64,000 bases of DNA from Methylomicrobium lacus_A (GTDB lineage Bacteria; Pseudomonadota; Gammaproteobacteria; Methylococcales; Methylomonadaceae), in assembly GCF_041897535.1 (NCBI RefSeq), contig NZ_CP169217.1:1302001-1366000 (forward strand), read 5' to 3'. The notes under the pieces are model-generated. The model had not been told where the DNA came from and ran no database searches. It was given only the letters and a program-made list of their open reading frames with translations. Positions 28,379 through 36,930 of the stretch are shown here, in pieces. Both the position numbers and the translations under genes were made by a program. The stretch's first letter is position 1. Each line of letters opens with the position of its first letter.

Positions 28379-28416
28379 TGTGTCAAATCACACAGAGAGG
28401 TGAGTCAAATCACACA
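28379..28416 (-). promoter_or_regulatory. twin-palindrome operator-like site D
   Basis: TGTGTCAAATCACACA and TGAGTCAAATCACACA, starts 22 bp apart. Lies between divergent sigma 3 and receptor 4. The rest of 28084-28581 shows no gene. Confidence 0.6.
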
Positions 28417-28581
28417 GTCCGCACGCCGATGATCCGAAGCGATGCGGTAAACTCGCAACGAGAAAATCCGCTGAAAAAATCATTGCAAAAAAAATGACCG
28501 GTTCGGACGCTTTGGATTGTTATCTCGGTTAAGACGACTACACACGTTAAACCTCGACACAATTCCAACCAGGGAAAACAG

Positions 28582-31113
28582 ATGGTTAAAAGCTTACCGA
28601 AGATGATGGCCAGTCATGCCGAACGCGCAGGGCACAAAATCGCCCCCTATCCATGGCTGCGGCATGGCGTCCTGCTCGCGCCACTGCTGGCCGGCAATGC
28701 CCAAGCCGGCGACAACGCTTATTCCTTCGACCTGCCGGCGCAGCCGCTGGCCGCGACGCTGGACCGCCTGGCGCAAGCGTCCCACACCCAATTGATTTAT
28801 GCCGACGCGACGGTCAAGGGGCTCACCGCCGCGCCGGTCAAGGGCCGATACACGGCTAGGCAGGCACTCGCCATCGCGCTGGGCAAGAGCGGCCTGAGGT
28901 ACGATGTGGTGGACAAAGCGCTGATTACCGTGTCCGGCAAACCCGATACGAGATCGGAAGCCACGTTAGCGCCGATGACCGTGGTGGGAGAAGCGGAGGC
29001 GGATCCGAATGATCCCTATAACACCGACTACAAAGTCGCCGACACGGTGACCGCCACCAAAACCGACACGCCGATCATGGAAACGCCCTTTTCGGTACAG
29101 GTCGTGCCCAAGCAGGTGCTGCAAGACCAGCAGGCCGTGCGTCTGGAAACGGCGGCGGAAAACGTCAGCGGCACGTATTCCAGCCGCGGCGCCGGCGGGA
29201 TAGGCGGAGGCCAGAGCGCGACCTTCCTGCGCGGTTTTGAAACCTTCGACTATTATCGCGATGGCGGGCGGTTCAACGGCGGTTTTGTGATCAATGGTCC
29301 GCGCGAAATGGCCAATGTCGAGCGGGTTGAAGTGCTTAAAGGACCTGCCTCCATCCTTTACGGGCGATTGGAGCCGGGAGGCATGGTCAACATCGTCACC
29401 AAGCGGCCTTTGGCTACGCCCTACTATTCGCTGCAACAGCAGTTCGGTTCGTACGATTTTTACCGCACCACGGCGGATGCCACCGGGCCTTTGACTGAAG
29501 ACAAGTCCCTGCTCTACCGCGTCAACCTGGCCTATGAAAACAGCGGCTCGTTTCGGGAATTTCTGGACCATGACCGGGTATTTTTCGCGCCGACCTTCCA
29601 CTGGAACATCAGCGACAAAACCCAGGCGAATTTCCACATGGAATACCAGCACGACAAGTCCCCTTTCGATCATGGATTCCCGGTGGCCGGCAACCGTCCC
29701 CTCAACCTGCCGCATGGACGCAATTTGGGCGAACCGGGCTCCGCGAATGAAAGCGAAACTTTCAATGTGGGCTTTGACTGGTCGCATGCGTTTAATGACA
29801 ACTGGACGTTGCGCCACCGATTCGATGCCGTCCTGCTGCCTAAAGCCGATACGCTGCCCTCGGTCTATAGCGGCTTTCTCGGCCCCTGTTCGGTCGGCGT
29901 CAGTTGTCAGGTGAACCGCCTGACCTATGCCAACAAAAGCCATGCCGAGAACTATTACACGACCGTGGACCTTCTCGGCAAATTCAATACGTGGGGTATA
30001 AAACACGATGTCCTGCTCGGCGGCGACTTTTATCACCAGGTGCATCAGACCGACTTTGCATGGACGTTCAGCCAGCCCATAGACGCCTACAACCCGGTCC
30101 ATACCGGCATAGACCCGAGTGTGCTCGATCATCCTAACCTTTTCGGACCCTCAGGCTTTACGGAAGAATGGGGCGGGTTCTATACCCAGGATCAGATAGA
30201 GCTGCCTTATCACGTGCATCTTTTGGCGGGCTTCCGCTATGATACGGTCAGATACGGCAGCGCCAGCGACCTGCACTTCAATTTCGGCAGTCCGTTCGTC
30301 CAATCGTCGCATAATCTGCTGCAACAGGAATCGGTAAAACCACGCTTTGGCCTCTTGTATCAACCGATACCCGAAGTGAGCCTCTATGGCAACTACGTGG
30401 AGAATTTCGGCCTGTCCAACGGCTTTAATAGCAATGGCGCGGCATTGCCGCCGACCACGGCCAAACAGTGGGAGGGAGGGATCAAGACCGAGCTGCTGGA
30501 CAAACGCCTGACCGCCACGCTCGCCTGGTTCGACATCACCAAACGAAATATTGCCGTTACCGACCCCGACCCTATCAAGGCCGCCAGCGGTTTTCAAAAC
30601 GCCATTGGCGAGGTCCGCAATCAGGGGGTGGAATTGGATATGGCCGGCGAGTTGTTGCCCGGCTGGAAACTGATCGGCACCTATTCCTACATCGACTCGA
30701 AAATCACCAAGGACACGTCGGTCATCTACGATGCAAATTTCAACGTGGTCGGCATTGGCACCGGCAACCAAGGCAAGCGCCTGTTCAACGTCCCGCGTAA
30801 CATTGCCAGCCTATGGAGCACCTACGAATTTTTTGATGGCGATTTACGCGGATTCAAATTCGGCGGAGGCGTTCTGCTTCGCGACCAACGCCAGGGCGAC
30901 AACGCAAACTCATTCCAGCTGCCCGGCTATGCGACCGTCAATTTGTTGGCCAGCTATACCGTCGACGTGGGCAAAAGCAAAGTCACTACCCAGCTGAATG
31001 TCGACAACCTGTTGAATAAAGACTATTTCGATAGCGCGACCAACAGCACCGTCCAGGGCAATTATCCCGGCGCCCCGCGCACCGTGTTGGGCTCGATCCG
31101 GCTGGAATTTTAA
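28582..31113 (+). CDS. TonB-dependent siderophore-type receptor with STN domain (receptor 4)
   Basis: 843 aa with AGGGAAAA before the ATG. Signal region (GVLLAPLLAGNAQAGD), STN domain (YSFDLPAQPLAATLDRLAQ), TonB-box-like LAPMTVVG, linker ATKTDTPIMETPFSVQVV, plug (VLKGPASILYGRLEPGG) and a barrel ending GSIRLEF. Two Cys in an extracellular-loop-like region (GPCSVGVSCQ) may pair. Divergent from sigma3-fecR4, its presumed signalling partners. A 13-bp stem-loop follows. Confidence 0.9.
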   Translation: MVKSLPKMMASHAERAGHKIAPYPWLRHGVLLAPLLAGNAQAGDNAYSFDLPAQPLAATLDRLAQASHTQLIYADATVKGLTAAPVKGRYTARQALAIALGKSGLRYDVVDKALITVSGKPDTRSEATLAPMTVVGEAEADPNDPYNTDYKVADTVTATKTDTPIMETPFSVQVVPKQVLQDQQAVRLETAAENVSGTYSSRGAGGIGGGQSATFLRGFETFDYYRDGGRFNGGFVINGPREMANVERVEVLKGPASILYGRLEPGGMVNIVTKRPLATPYYSLQQQFGSYDFYRTTADATGPLTEDKSLLYRVNLAYENSGSFREFLDHDRVFFAPTFHWNISDKTQANFHMEYQHDKSPFDHGFPVAGNRPLNLPHGRNLGEPGSANESETFNVGFDWSHAFNDNWTLRHRFDAVLLPKADTLPSVYSGFLGPCSVGVSCQVNRLTYANKSHAENYYTTVDLLGKFNTWGIKHDVLLGGDFYHQVHQTDFAWTFSQPIDAYNPVHTGIDPSVLDHPNLFGPSGFTEEWGGFYTQDQIELPYHVHLLAGFRYDTVRYGSASDLHFNFGSPFVQSSHNLLQQESVKPRFGLLYQPIPEVSLYGNYVENFGLSNGFNSNGAALPPTTAKQWEGGIKTELLDKRLTATLAWFDITKRNIAVTDPDPIKAASGFQNAIGEVRNQGVELDMAGELLPGWKLIGTYSYIDSKITKDTSVIYDANFNVVGIGTGNQGKRLFNVPRNIASLWSTYEFFDGDLRGFKFGGGVLLRDQRQGDNANSFQLPGYATVNLLASYTVDVGKSKVTTQLNVDNLLNKDYFDSATNSTVQGNYPGAPRTVLGSIRLEF

Positions 31114-31127
31114 TCATTGATTCAACA

Positions 31128-31157
31128 GGCGGGACGGGTTATACAACCCGTCCCGCC
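31128..31157 (+). terminator. 13-bp stem-loop after receptor 4
   Basis: GGCGGGACGGGTT, loop ATAC, AACCCGTCCCGCC: a perfect stem but no T-tract. Either a Rho-independent-like end or an mRNA-stabilising hairpin. Confidence 0.6.
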
Positions 31158-31217
31158 AACGTTTGCAATAGGGCGGCATCAGTTTCAGAGTGTCCGTTGC
31201 GATACGCGCGAAAACGC

Positions 31218-31382
31218 ATGGCCGCCAATCAAACCATCGATTACCTCCGACAACATCAAACATCTTTCCTACCGGAAATTCACCGGGTTGTCTTACGGTA
31301 CTATCTTCAGATCCATCCAAAAAACCTGCTGCATTGTCAGCGTTACCTGGAGGAAGAATATAATTTCCCAGATGACGCCTGA
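31218..31382 (+). CDS. possible 54-aa protein upstream of FecR5
   Basis: Starts MAANQTIDYLRQ and ends in an acidic tail (LEEEYNFPDDA). Protein-like amphipathic composition, but no family recognised, no clear ribosome site, and its end overlaps the fecR5 promoter. A weakly similar, stop-interrupted frame precedes fecR3. It may be a decayed gene. Confidence 0.25.
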   Translation: MAANQTIDYLRQHQTSFLPEIHRVVLRYYLQIHPKNLLHCQRYLEEEYNFPDDA

Positions 31383-31407
31383 CAACGAACGTAAATTTCA
31401 GGATAAT
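31379..31407 (+). promoter_or_regulatory. sigma-70-like promoter for fecR5
   Basis: CTGACA, 17 bp, GATAAT, conserved with the fecR3 promoter. Confidence 0.6.
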
Positions 31408-31481
31408 GACTTCCATCAATTCAAACGCCCACACGCCATGCTTTTATCCAAGCCCCCCACAAACCACGGCGGCGGTTGGTC

Positions 31482-32435
31482 ATGACCAAGCGTCCGGTAA
31501 TGCCGCAAGGTGACGCCAACGAACAGGCCATCTATTGGCTGACACTGCTGGCCTCCGGCGAAGCGGACGACGAACGGCACCGCACGTTTGAACACTGGCT
31601 GGCCGAAGATAAGACGCATCAATCGGCTTGGGCGCGGGTGCTGAGGCACTGGCGTGATATCGAAGGGTTGAGCGAACAGGATTTTCCGACGGACGCATCA
31701 AACCGTCGCCGGCCTCTGCTCCACAGTAAACTTTTCAATGCAATGGCATGCTTGGCTTGCTTTATACTGGCAGTCTTCCTTTTGCACCATGGTCTGAATC
31801 GTCATCTCGCCGACTTCCGCACCGACATCGGCGAGAATAAAACCCTCATCCTCGCAGACGGCTCGGAAGTTCAGCTCAACTCCGGCACGGCGTTGTCGGT
31901 CGGCTACAGCCCCACTACCAGAAAACTGATTTTGTACGGCGGCGAAGCCTGGTTTAAGGTCGCACCGAATCCCCGACCTTTTGAAGTGCTTACCACCTAC
32001 GGCACGGTGCGCTCCTTGGGCACCGCTTTCAATGTCAAAACGCTGCCGGATGCTGTCGCGGTGACCGTATTGGAACACACGGTGCGCATTACCTTGGCAA
32101 ACGGGGAACGTGTCGATCGCTTGCCGGAAGGCGCCTCGATCCGCTTCGGCCAGACGGTGAACGACATCAACCCGCGCGCCGACATCGACGCCGCCTCGGC
32201 CTGGCGTCAACAACACATGGTCTTTCGCAACAAGCCTCTGGAAGAGGCGATCGAGGAGCTTAACCGCTATCGCAAAGGCCTCATTGTGATCACCGACCAT
32301 TCTCTGAACGCTTTATCCTTAACCGGGACATTCGACACGACCAATCCGGAAAAAGCTTTGCAAATGATCAAGACAAGACTTGATCTGTCCGAATACCGGC
32401 TGACCAACCGGTTAGTGTTTTTATACCGGAATTAA
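31482..32435 (+). CDS. FecR-family regulator, paralog of FecR3 (FecR5)
   Basis: 317 aa from ATG 31482 (a TTG two codons earlier is also in frame). Domain order is as in FecR3: DUF4880 (QAIYWLTLLASGEADDERHR), a membrane helix (MACLACFILAVFLLHHG), a FecR domain and a DUF4974 tail (FRNKPLEEAIEELNRYRKG). It differs from FecR3 by scattered substitutions and a one-residue gap (APNPRPF against APNPARPF). No sigma gene upstream and no receptor downstream; the next gene encodes a PepSY membrane protein. Confidence 0.88.
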   Translation: MTKRPVMPQGDANEQAIYWLTLLASGEADDERHRTFEHWLAEDKTHQSAWARVLRHWRDIEGLSEQDFPTDASNRRRPLLHSKLFNAMACLACFILAVFLLHHGLNRHLADFRTDIGENKTLILADGSEVQLNSGTALSVGYSPTTRKLILYGGEAWFKVAPNPRPFEVLTTYGTVRSLGTAFNVKTLPDAVAVTVLEHTVRITLANGERVDRLPEGASIRFGQTVNDINPRADIDAASAWRQQHMVFRNKPLEEAIEELNRYRKGLIVITDHSLNALSLTGTFDTTNPEKALQMIKTRLDLSEYRLTNRLVFLYRN

Positions 32436-32624
32436 GACCCAGGACAAGACGCATAGCCATCCCATAAAGACGCCGCCCACTTCGCGAAAATTCCGGGTTT
32501 ATCGGTAATGACGATCATACTGGGGATTGTAAAACGCGATCCGAAAAAACTTCCGCCTCCTTGCCCGCCTAACAACAAATACCGATCCATGGGATAATTC
32601 GCGCTTTGCCTGAACCCTTCTTCC

Positions 32625-33947
32625 ATGACCTTTCCGATCATCAAGGCCCGGCGCGGCCGGGCCGCCTGGCTCAAACTGCATCTTTTCCTGGCGCTCGGCG
32701 CCGGTTTTTTATTCGCCCTGCTGGGCCTGACCGGCAGCCTCAGCATTTACCGGGAAGACATCGACGAACTGCTCAATCCCCGGTTGGTCATCGACGAACC
32801 CGCCGGAGACTATCAATCCCTCGACAAGATCATCGCGGCGGTGCGCGCGGCGCATCCGGACCGGCACGGCGCCTGGACCCTCGAAATGCCGAACTCGCCG
32901 CACGGCATGGTCACCGCCTGGTTCGACAAGCCCAGGGAGACCTATTTCGAGTGGTATGCGCCGCTGATGGTCTCGGTCAACCCCTATACTGCCGAGGTCG
33001 TCGCCAGCCGCTTCTGGGGCGAGACCTTCACCACCTGGCTGCTGGATTTGCATAGCCACCTCCATCTCGGCCTGTCCGGCCGCAACACGGTCGGACTGTT
33101 GGGGCTGTTGCTGATGCTTTCGGCGGGCAGCGGGCTGGTTTTGTGGTGGCCGGGCGTCAAGGGCCTCATCAAGGCCCTGACGGTCAGTCGCACCGCCAGC
33201 ATGCTGCGCTTTGCGACCGACCTGCACCGGATGACCGGCTTTCTGAGCGCCCTGGCCCTGTTGATGCTGGCGAGTACCGGCTTCCTGCTGAGCTATCCGA
33301 AAGCCCTGGAAAAACTGACCGGCGCGGCCGGCATGGGCCACGGCGAAACCAATCGCACGATCGTCAGCACCGGGGTGCCGAACAACCATCCCCTCCCCCT
33401 GGCGGGCGCCGAATTCATCGCCCGCGCCCCCTTCCCGAACGCCGAATTGCGCCGTATCACCACGCCGGTCGGCGACAGCGGCGTGTATGAAATCCATTTC
33501 CGGCAAGAAAGCGAAATCAATCAGCGCCACCCCTTCACGGCCGTCTGGGTGGACCGCTGGAGCGGCCATATCCAGGAGGTGCGCGACCCGGCCCGGTTTT
33601 CCGCGGGACAAACCGCCGCGACCTGGATATGGCCGCTGCATTCGGGCGAAGCCTTGGGTGCGCCAGGACGCCTCGTCTGGTTCCTGGCGGGTCAGGCGCT
33701 GTTTTTCCTGTACCTGAGCGGCCTGTTCAGATGGCTATGCCGGCGCGGCGTCATTCGGGATCGGCCGGTCGATTTTGCCCCATTGAAGGCCGCAGGTTAC
33801 CAGGCCATGACCGTGGCTTACCGCCTGAGCCTCATGCTCTGGCGGCTGGCCGTCAACGGGGGACACAAAGCGCTGCCGCAGGCCGCGCCCTTAGGGCAGG
33901 CGCTGATGCGATGGCTGTTGAACGTGAATAAATCACTACGAAATTAA
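32625..33947 (+). CDS. PepSY-associated TM-helix protein (siderophore-reductase-like)
   Basis: 440 aa with four main membrane helices: LHLFLALGAGFLFALLGLTGSL near the start, LLGLLLMLSAGSGLVLWW, SALALLMLASTGFLL and LVWFLAGQALFFLYLSGLF. Conserved His in LHSHLHLG, DLHRMTG and WPLHSG are in the positions proposed to bind haem in PepSY-TM proteins such as FsrB-type ferric-siderophore reductases. Location among receptors and FecR genes supports a role in releasing iron at the inner membrane; this remains inference. Confidence 0.8.
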   Translation: MTFPIIKARRGRAAWLKLHLFLALGAGFLFALLGLTGSLSIYREDIDELLNPRLVIDEPAGDYQSLDKIIAAVRAAHPDRHGAWTLEMPNSPHGMVTAWFDKPRETYFEWYAPLMVSVNPYTAEVVASRFWGETFTTWLLDLHSHLHLGLSGRNTVGLLGLLLMLSAGSGLVLWWPGVKGLIKALTVSRTASMLRFATDLHRMTGFLSALALLMLASTGFLLSYPKALEKLTGAAGMGHGETNRTIVSTGVPNNHPLPLAGAEFIARAPFPNAELRRITTPVGDSGVYEIHFRQESEINQRHPFTAVWVDRWSGHIQEVRDPARFSAGQTAATWIWPLHSGEALGAPGRLVWFLAGQALFFLYLSGLFRWLCRRGVIRDRPVDFAPLKAAGYQAMTVAYRLSLMLWRLAVNGGHKALPQAAPLGQALMRWLLNVNKSLRN

Positions 33948-34316
33948 TTTACCGTGTCCCGCCTTATGCCGTTTGGCACGGCGTTTCTGCAGCCTGCGGA
34001 TCACGCCGGTCACAAACAGCAGCGGACAGGCCTGCCCGCTCAGAAACACCAGAATGCGCCCGGTCCAGCCGAAGGCCCGGCCGGAATGCAGCGGCCACTG
34101 CCAATGCGTGAAGACCTCGCCGGCCGTCGCCGAACGGTCGGCCGGATCGTCTACGTCGAGTATCGCTCCGGAGTATTGATCGATCACGACGCAACGCCAG
34201 TGAATGAAACTGCCGCCGTCCAGCATAGGAGGGTGAGCGGTGAAAACAGTACTGAAATCTTTGCCGTAACCAGCCGATGTGCCGGTTATGGCTGAAAGAG
34301 TTGGGAAGCAGCGCAC
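33936..34316 (-). pseudogene. C-terminal fragment of a second PepSY-TM protein
   Basis: 126 codons. The part from AGYGKDF on matches the last third of the PepSY-TM family (HWRCVVIDQYSGAIL, HWQWPLHSGRAFGWTGRILVFLSG, a final helix and RRLQKRRAKRHK). The N-terminal two thirds with the other helices are gone, replaced upstream by insertion-sequence debris. It faces the intact PepSY gene and overlaps its stop by 12 bases. Confidence 0.75.
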
Positions 34317-34527
34317 AAAGCCAAGGAACTCAGGGGGATGTTGCTGAACGAGTTCGGGCCATGGTTCATCAGGTATGTATTTGAAGCATCATTTTGATGC
34401 CAAATCCGAATGACGAATTCAAGATGGAGCCGCCAAAAGACGCGCCGATTAGCCGACGCGTATCCAAACTGATGTGGCTACACTAAAAACCGGACACACC
34501 CTTTAAAATACTCCCAAGGATCAACCG

Positions 34528-35081
34528 ATGCCCAAAGCCCGTCATCGCACCAAGCAGCCAAACGCCATTAACTTTGATGTGCGAACCGCGCTCTATCAAT
34601 TGGTGGGTACCGACTTAACGCAGATTCATGGCATTGGGCCGTTCCTGGCATTACGCTTGATCGCAGAATGCGGCACTGATTTAAGCAAATGGCGTACAGC
34701 TAAGCACTTTACCTCTTGGTTGACCTTATCACCGGGCTGCAAAATCAGCGGAGGCAAGGTGCTGTCGGCCCATTCGCGCAAATCGAATAACCGCCTGACT
34801 GCCCACCTACGGCTAGCAGCCGTCACTGTGAGTAAAACCAATACCGCACTAGGCGCCTTTTACCGTCGACTCGCAGCTCGAATCGGCAAGGCGAAGGCAG
34901 TGACTGCAACAGCACGAAAAATAGCGGTGCTGTTCTACAACACCATGCGCTTTGGTATGAACTATAGCGATCCAGGAGCCGCTCAATATGAGCAAAAAAC
35001 CGCGAGCGCGCCATCAAACAACTGCACCGTCGAGCCGCTGAATTTGGCTTTGAATTGCACGAAGTTCAGAGTGTTTCTTAG
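34528..35081 (+). pseudogene. IS110-family transposase remnant
   Basis: Retains the transposase_20 half (HGIGPFLALRLIAECGTDLS, SWLTLSPGCKISGGK, FYRRLAARIGKAKA). The N-terminal DEDD catalytic half is missing. A one-base slip in the A-run at 34994-34999 shifts the frame; in the other frame the normal ending (RERAIKQLHRRAAEFGFEL) runs to a TAG at 35079. Fused directly to IS3 debris. Confidence 0.75.
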
Positions 35082-35301
35082 GAAGGCGGCCGCGTACTTT
35101 GCCAAGGAACAACGGTGAAGTATGCCTGGATCAAACAGCATGCAACGGAATTTGCGGTGGGCTCGATGTGTCGGTTCCTACAGGTAGGTATCGCGAAGCG
35201 CCTATTATGATTGGCTGCATCGCGTTCCCACTCCCGGTGAAAAAGACGATGCCGATCTTACAGATATTCTGTTGTTTGTCAGAGCGGGGGATGAGCGATA
35301 A
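35068..35301 (+). pseudogene. IS3-family remnant (end of orfA, start of orfB)
   Basis: FLRKAAAYFAKEQR is the usual orfA ending, with its TGA at 35116. It overlaps a GTG that opens orfB (VKYAWIKQHATEFAVGSMCRFLQV). A frameshift near 35190 leads to YYDWLHRVPTPGEKDDADL and a stop at 35301. Most of orfB, including the DDE domain, is absent. 35302-35423 holds nothing recognisable. Confidence 0.75.
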
Positions 35302-35423
35302 CCCGGAAAGGCTGCTGTTCATGCGGGGAGTCTCCGTTTGCTGAAGTGATGGATGCCTTATAAGACGATTCCGCGCCGAAACCACACACCCGTCAACGCA
35401 AAAATATTTCGAAGAGGGCAGGA

Positions 35424-36401
35424 TTAGCGCGCCGCCAGCAAAACCAGACTGCCGGGCAAGCGGTAGACGGCCAGTTTCAGCGTGTTTTCGATCACCGCCA
35501 AAGCCTTGTCCGGCTCGCGGGTGTCGAAGACGCCGGTGACCCGGTGTTGCTTCAGCCTTGCATTCACGATCACGATGCTTCCGGGCCGGTAGCGGTTCAG
35601 CTCGGCGACGACCTGCACTAACGGCAAATCGCGGAAAACCAGACGGTGATCGCGCCATGCCTGCGTTTGCTTCCGATTGACCGCAACGACCTTCGAGACC
35701 CTACCCTCATTCACCGCGACGAGTTCGCCTTCCCGCAAGGCTTCGATCGTCGTTCCCTGGCTGAAGACGACCCGCACCGCATGCTCGTAAACGGTGACCG
35801 CCATCTCCCGGCCGAGCTGCCTGACTTCGAAAGCGGTGCCGAGCGCCCGCACCCGACCGTCATCGGTCTCCACATCAAACGGGCGCTCGGCATCCTTAGC
35901 GACCTTGAAATAGGCCTCGCCGCCATGCAGGGTAACCGTGCGCTGCGTCGCGGTAAAATCGACCGACAACGCGGTATCGGTATTCATCAACACGGTCGAG
36001 CCGTCGCTTAATTGCACGGAACGCTGCTCGCCGACCGCGGTTCGGTAATCGGCAAACCAGACCGGCCAGGCCGCGATGCCGACCCACACAAGCAACAACA
36101 AGCAGGCAAATGCCGGCACAGACCACGGATTGAAAAACCCCCGAAGGCTCCTTTTAGACTTCAGATCACGCCGTCTACCCGCGCTGGACAGGCGTTTGTC
36201 GAGCAAGGCGACTTGCTCGTCGCTCAACATATCGAATTTTTTCCAGAATGCCCGCGCCTTGTCCCATTCTGCCTGGTTGTCCGGATTTTCGGCAAGCCAT
36301 GCCTCGAATGCTAGCCGTTGTTCGGAGCTGGCGAAGGGCGAGCTCAACAATACCAGCCAATAATTGGCCTGCTCTTGCGGCGTCTTTTTGTCTGGGTTCA
36401 T
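35424..36401 (-). CDS. orphan FecR-family regulator (FecR6)
   Basis: 325 aa. DUF4880 (QANYWLVLLSSPFASSEQRLAFEAWLAE), a membrane helix (VPAFACLLLLVWVGIAAW), a FecR domain (VQLSDGSTVLMNTDTALSVDF, RALGTAFEVRQ) and a DUF4974 tail (FRDLPLVQVVAELNRYRPGS). Intact, but no sigma gene lies upstream and only insertion-sequence debris lies downstream where a receptor would be expected. Site E is 200 bp upstream, so the promoter side of the locus seems preserved. Confidence 0.88.
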   Translation of the reverse strand: MNPDKKTPQEQANYWLVLLSSPFASSEQRLAFEAWLAENPDNQAEWDKARAFWKKFDMLSDEQVALLDKRLSSAGRRRDLKSKRSLRGFFNPWSVPAFACLLLLVWVGIAAWPVWFADYRTAVGEQRSVQLSDGSTVLMNTDTALSVDFTATQRTVTLHGGEAYFKVAKDAERPFDVETDDGRVRALGTAFEVRQLGREMAVTVYEHAVRVVFSQGTTIEALREGELVAVNEGRVSKVVAVNRKQTQAWRDHRLVFRDLPLVQVVAELNRYRPGSIVIVNARLKQHRVTGVFDTREPDKALAVIENTLKLAVYRLPGSLVLLAAR

Positions 36402-36930
36402 GGCGTTCGGCGGCGATGATTCGATCTGAATAAGACTATGACGCCTACGGCGGCGAAAATATCACCAGCGCTCATAAAAAAGGTAAAGAGCGGGCACGCA
36501 TACCTGCTGTTGATCCACGCCGGGGCATCGGAAGGCATATTTCGGCAGAACCTTCAAGATGTGCAAACAGCATTCAAGCGGTTTGGAAAATGCGAAAACT
36601 GCGTCATTTGACGCAGTGCAGATACGTTATATGACATAGTAATGATTTTTCTAGGTTTCTCCAGCTTCCCCCTAGATGCCGCAAACAAAGTCAATGTGTA
36701 CGAACTTGTTTTTGCAAGACAAAATCGCTTGCCAAAACAACCTCGAAAGTCGGCATGATTTATGCCTGAAATAATGTCATACGGCTTCATTATTATATTG
36801 CCGGCATCTCAAGTGCCGACGATTACGTTTTACCTTGATTTTATGGTTTTGTGCAGCCGAGTTCGCATTTAACCGATACATCGATTTCCCAAAAATTTTT
36901 AAGAACGATTTCATCAGAATTAACATCACA
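36402..36930. other. divergent intergenic region between FecR6 and the NHL gene
   Basis: No gene recognised. Contains site E; the right half is AT-rich and probably holds the NHL gene promoter. Confidence 0.4.
36600..36638 (-). promoter_or_regulatory. twin-palindrome operator-like site E
   Basis: TGCGTCATTTGACGCA (a nearly perfect palindrome) and TACGTTATATGACATA, starts 23 bp apart. Lies between divergent FecR6 and the NHL-repeat gene. Confidence 0.6.

Noticed and set aside
18223..36638. Twin palindromes as CRP, FNR or Fur boxes
   Set aside because: The half-site TGTGTCA with a 2-bp centre differs from TGTGA-N6-TCACA, TTGAT-N4-ATCAA and the GATAAT-rich Fur repeat in sequence and spacing.
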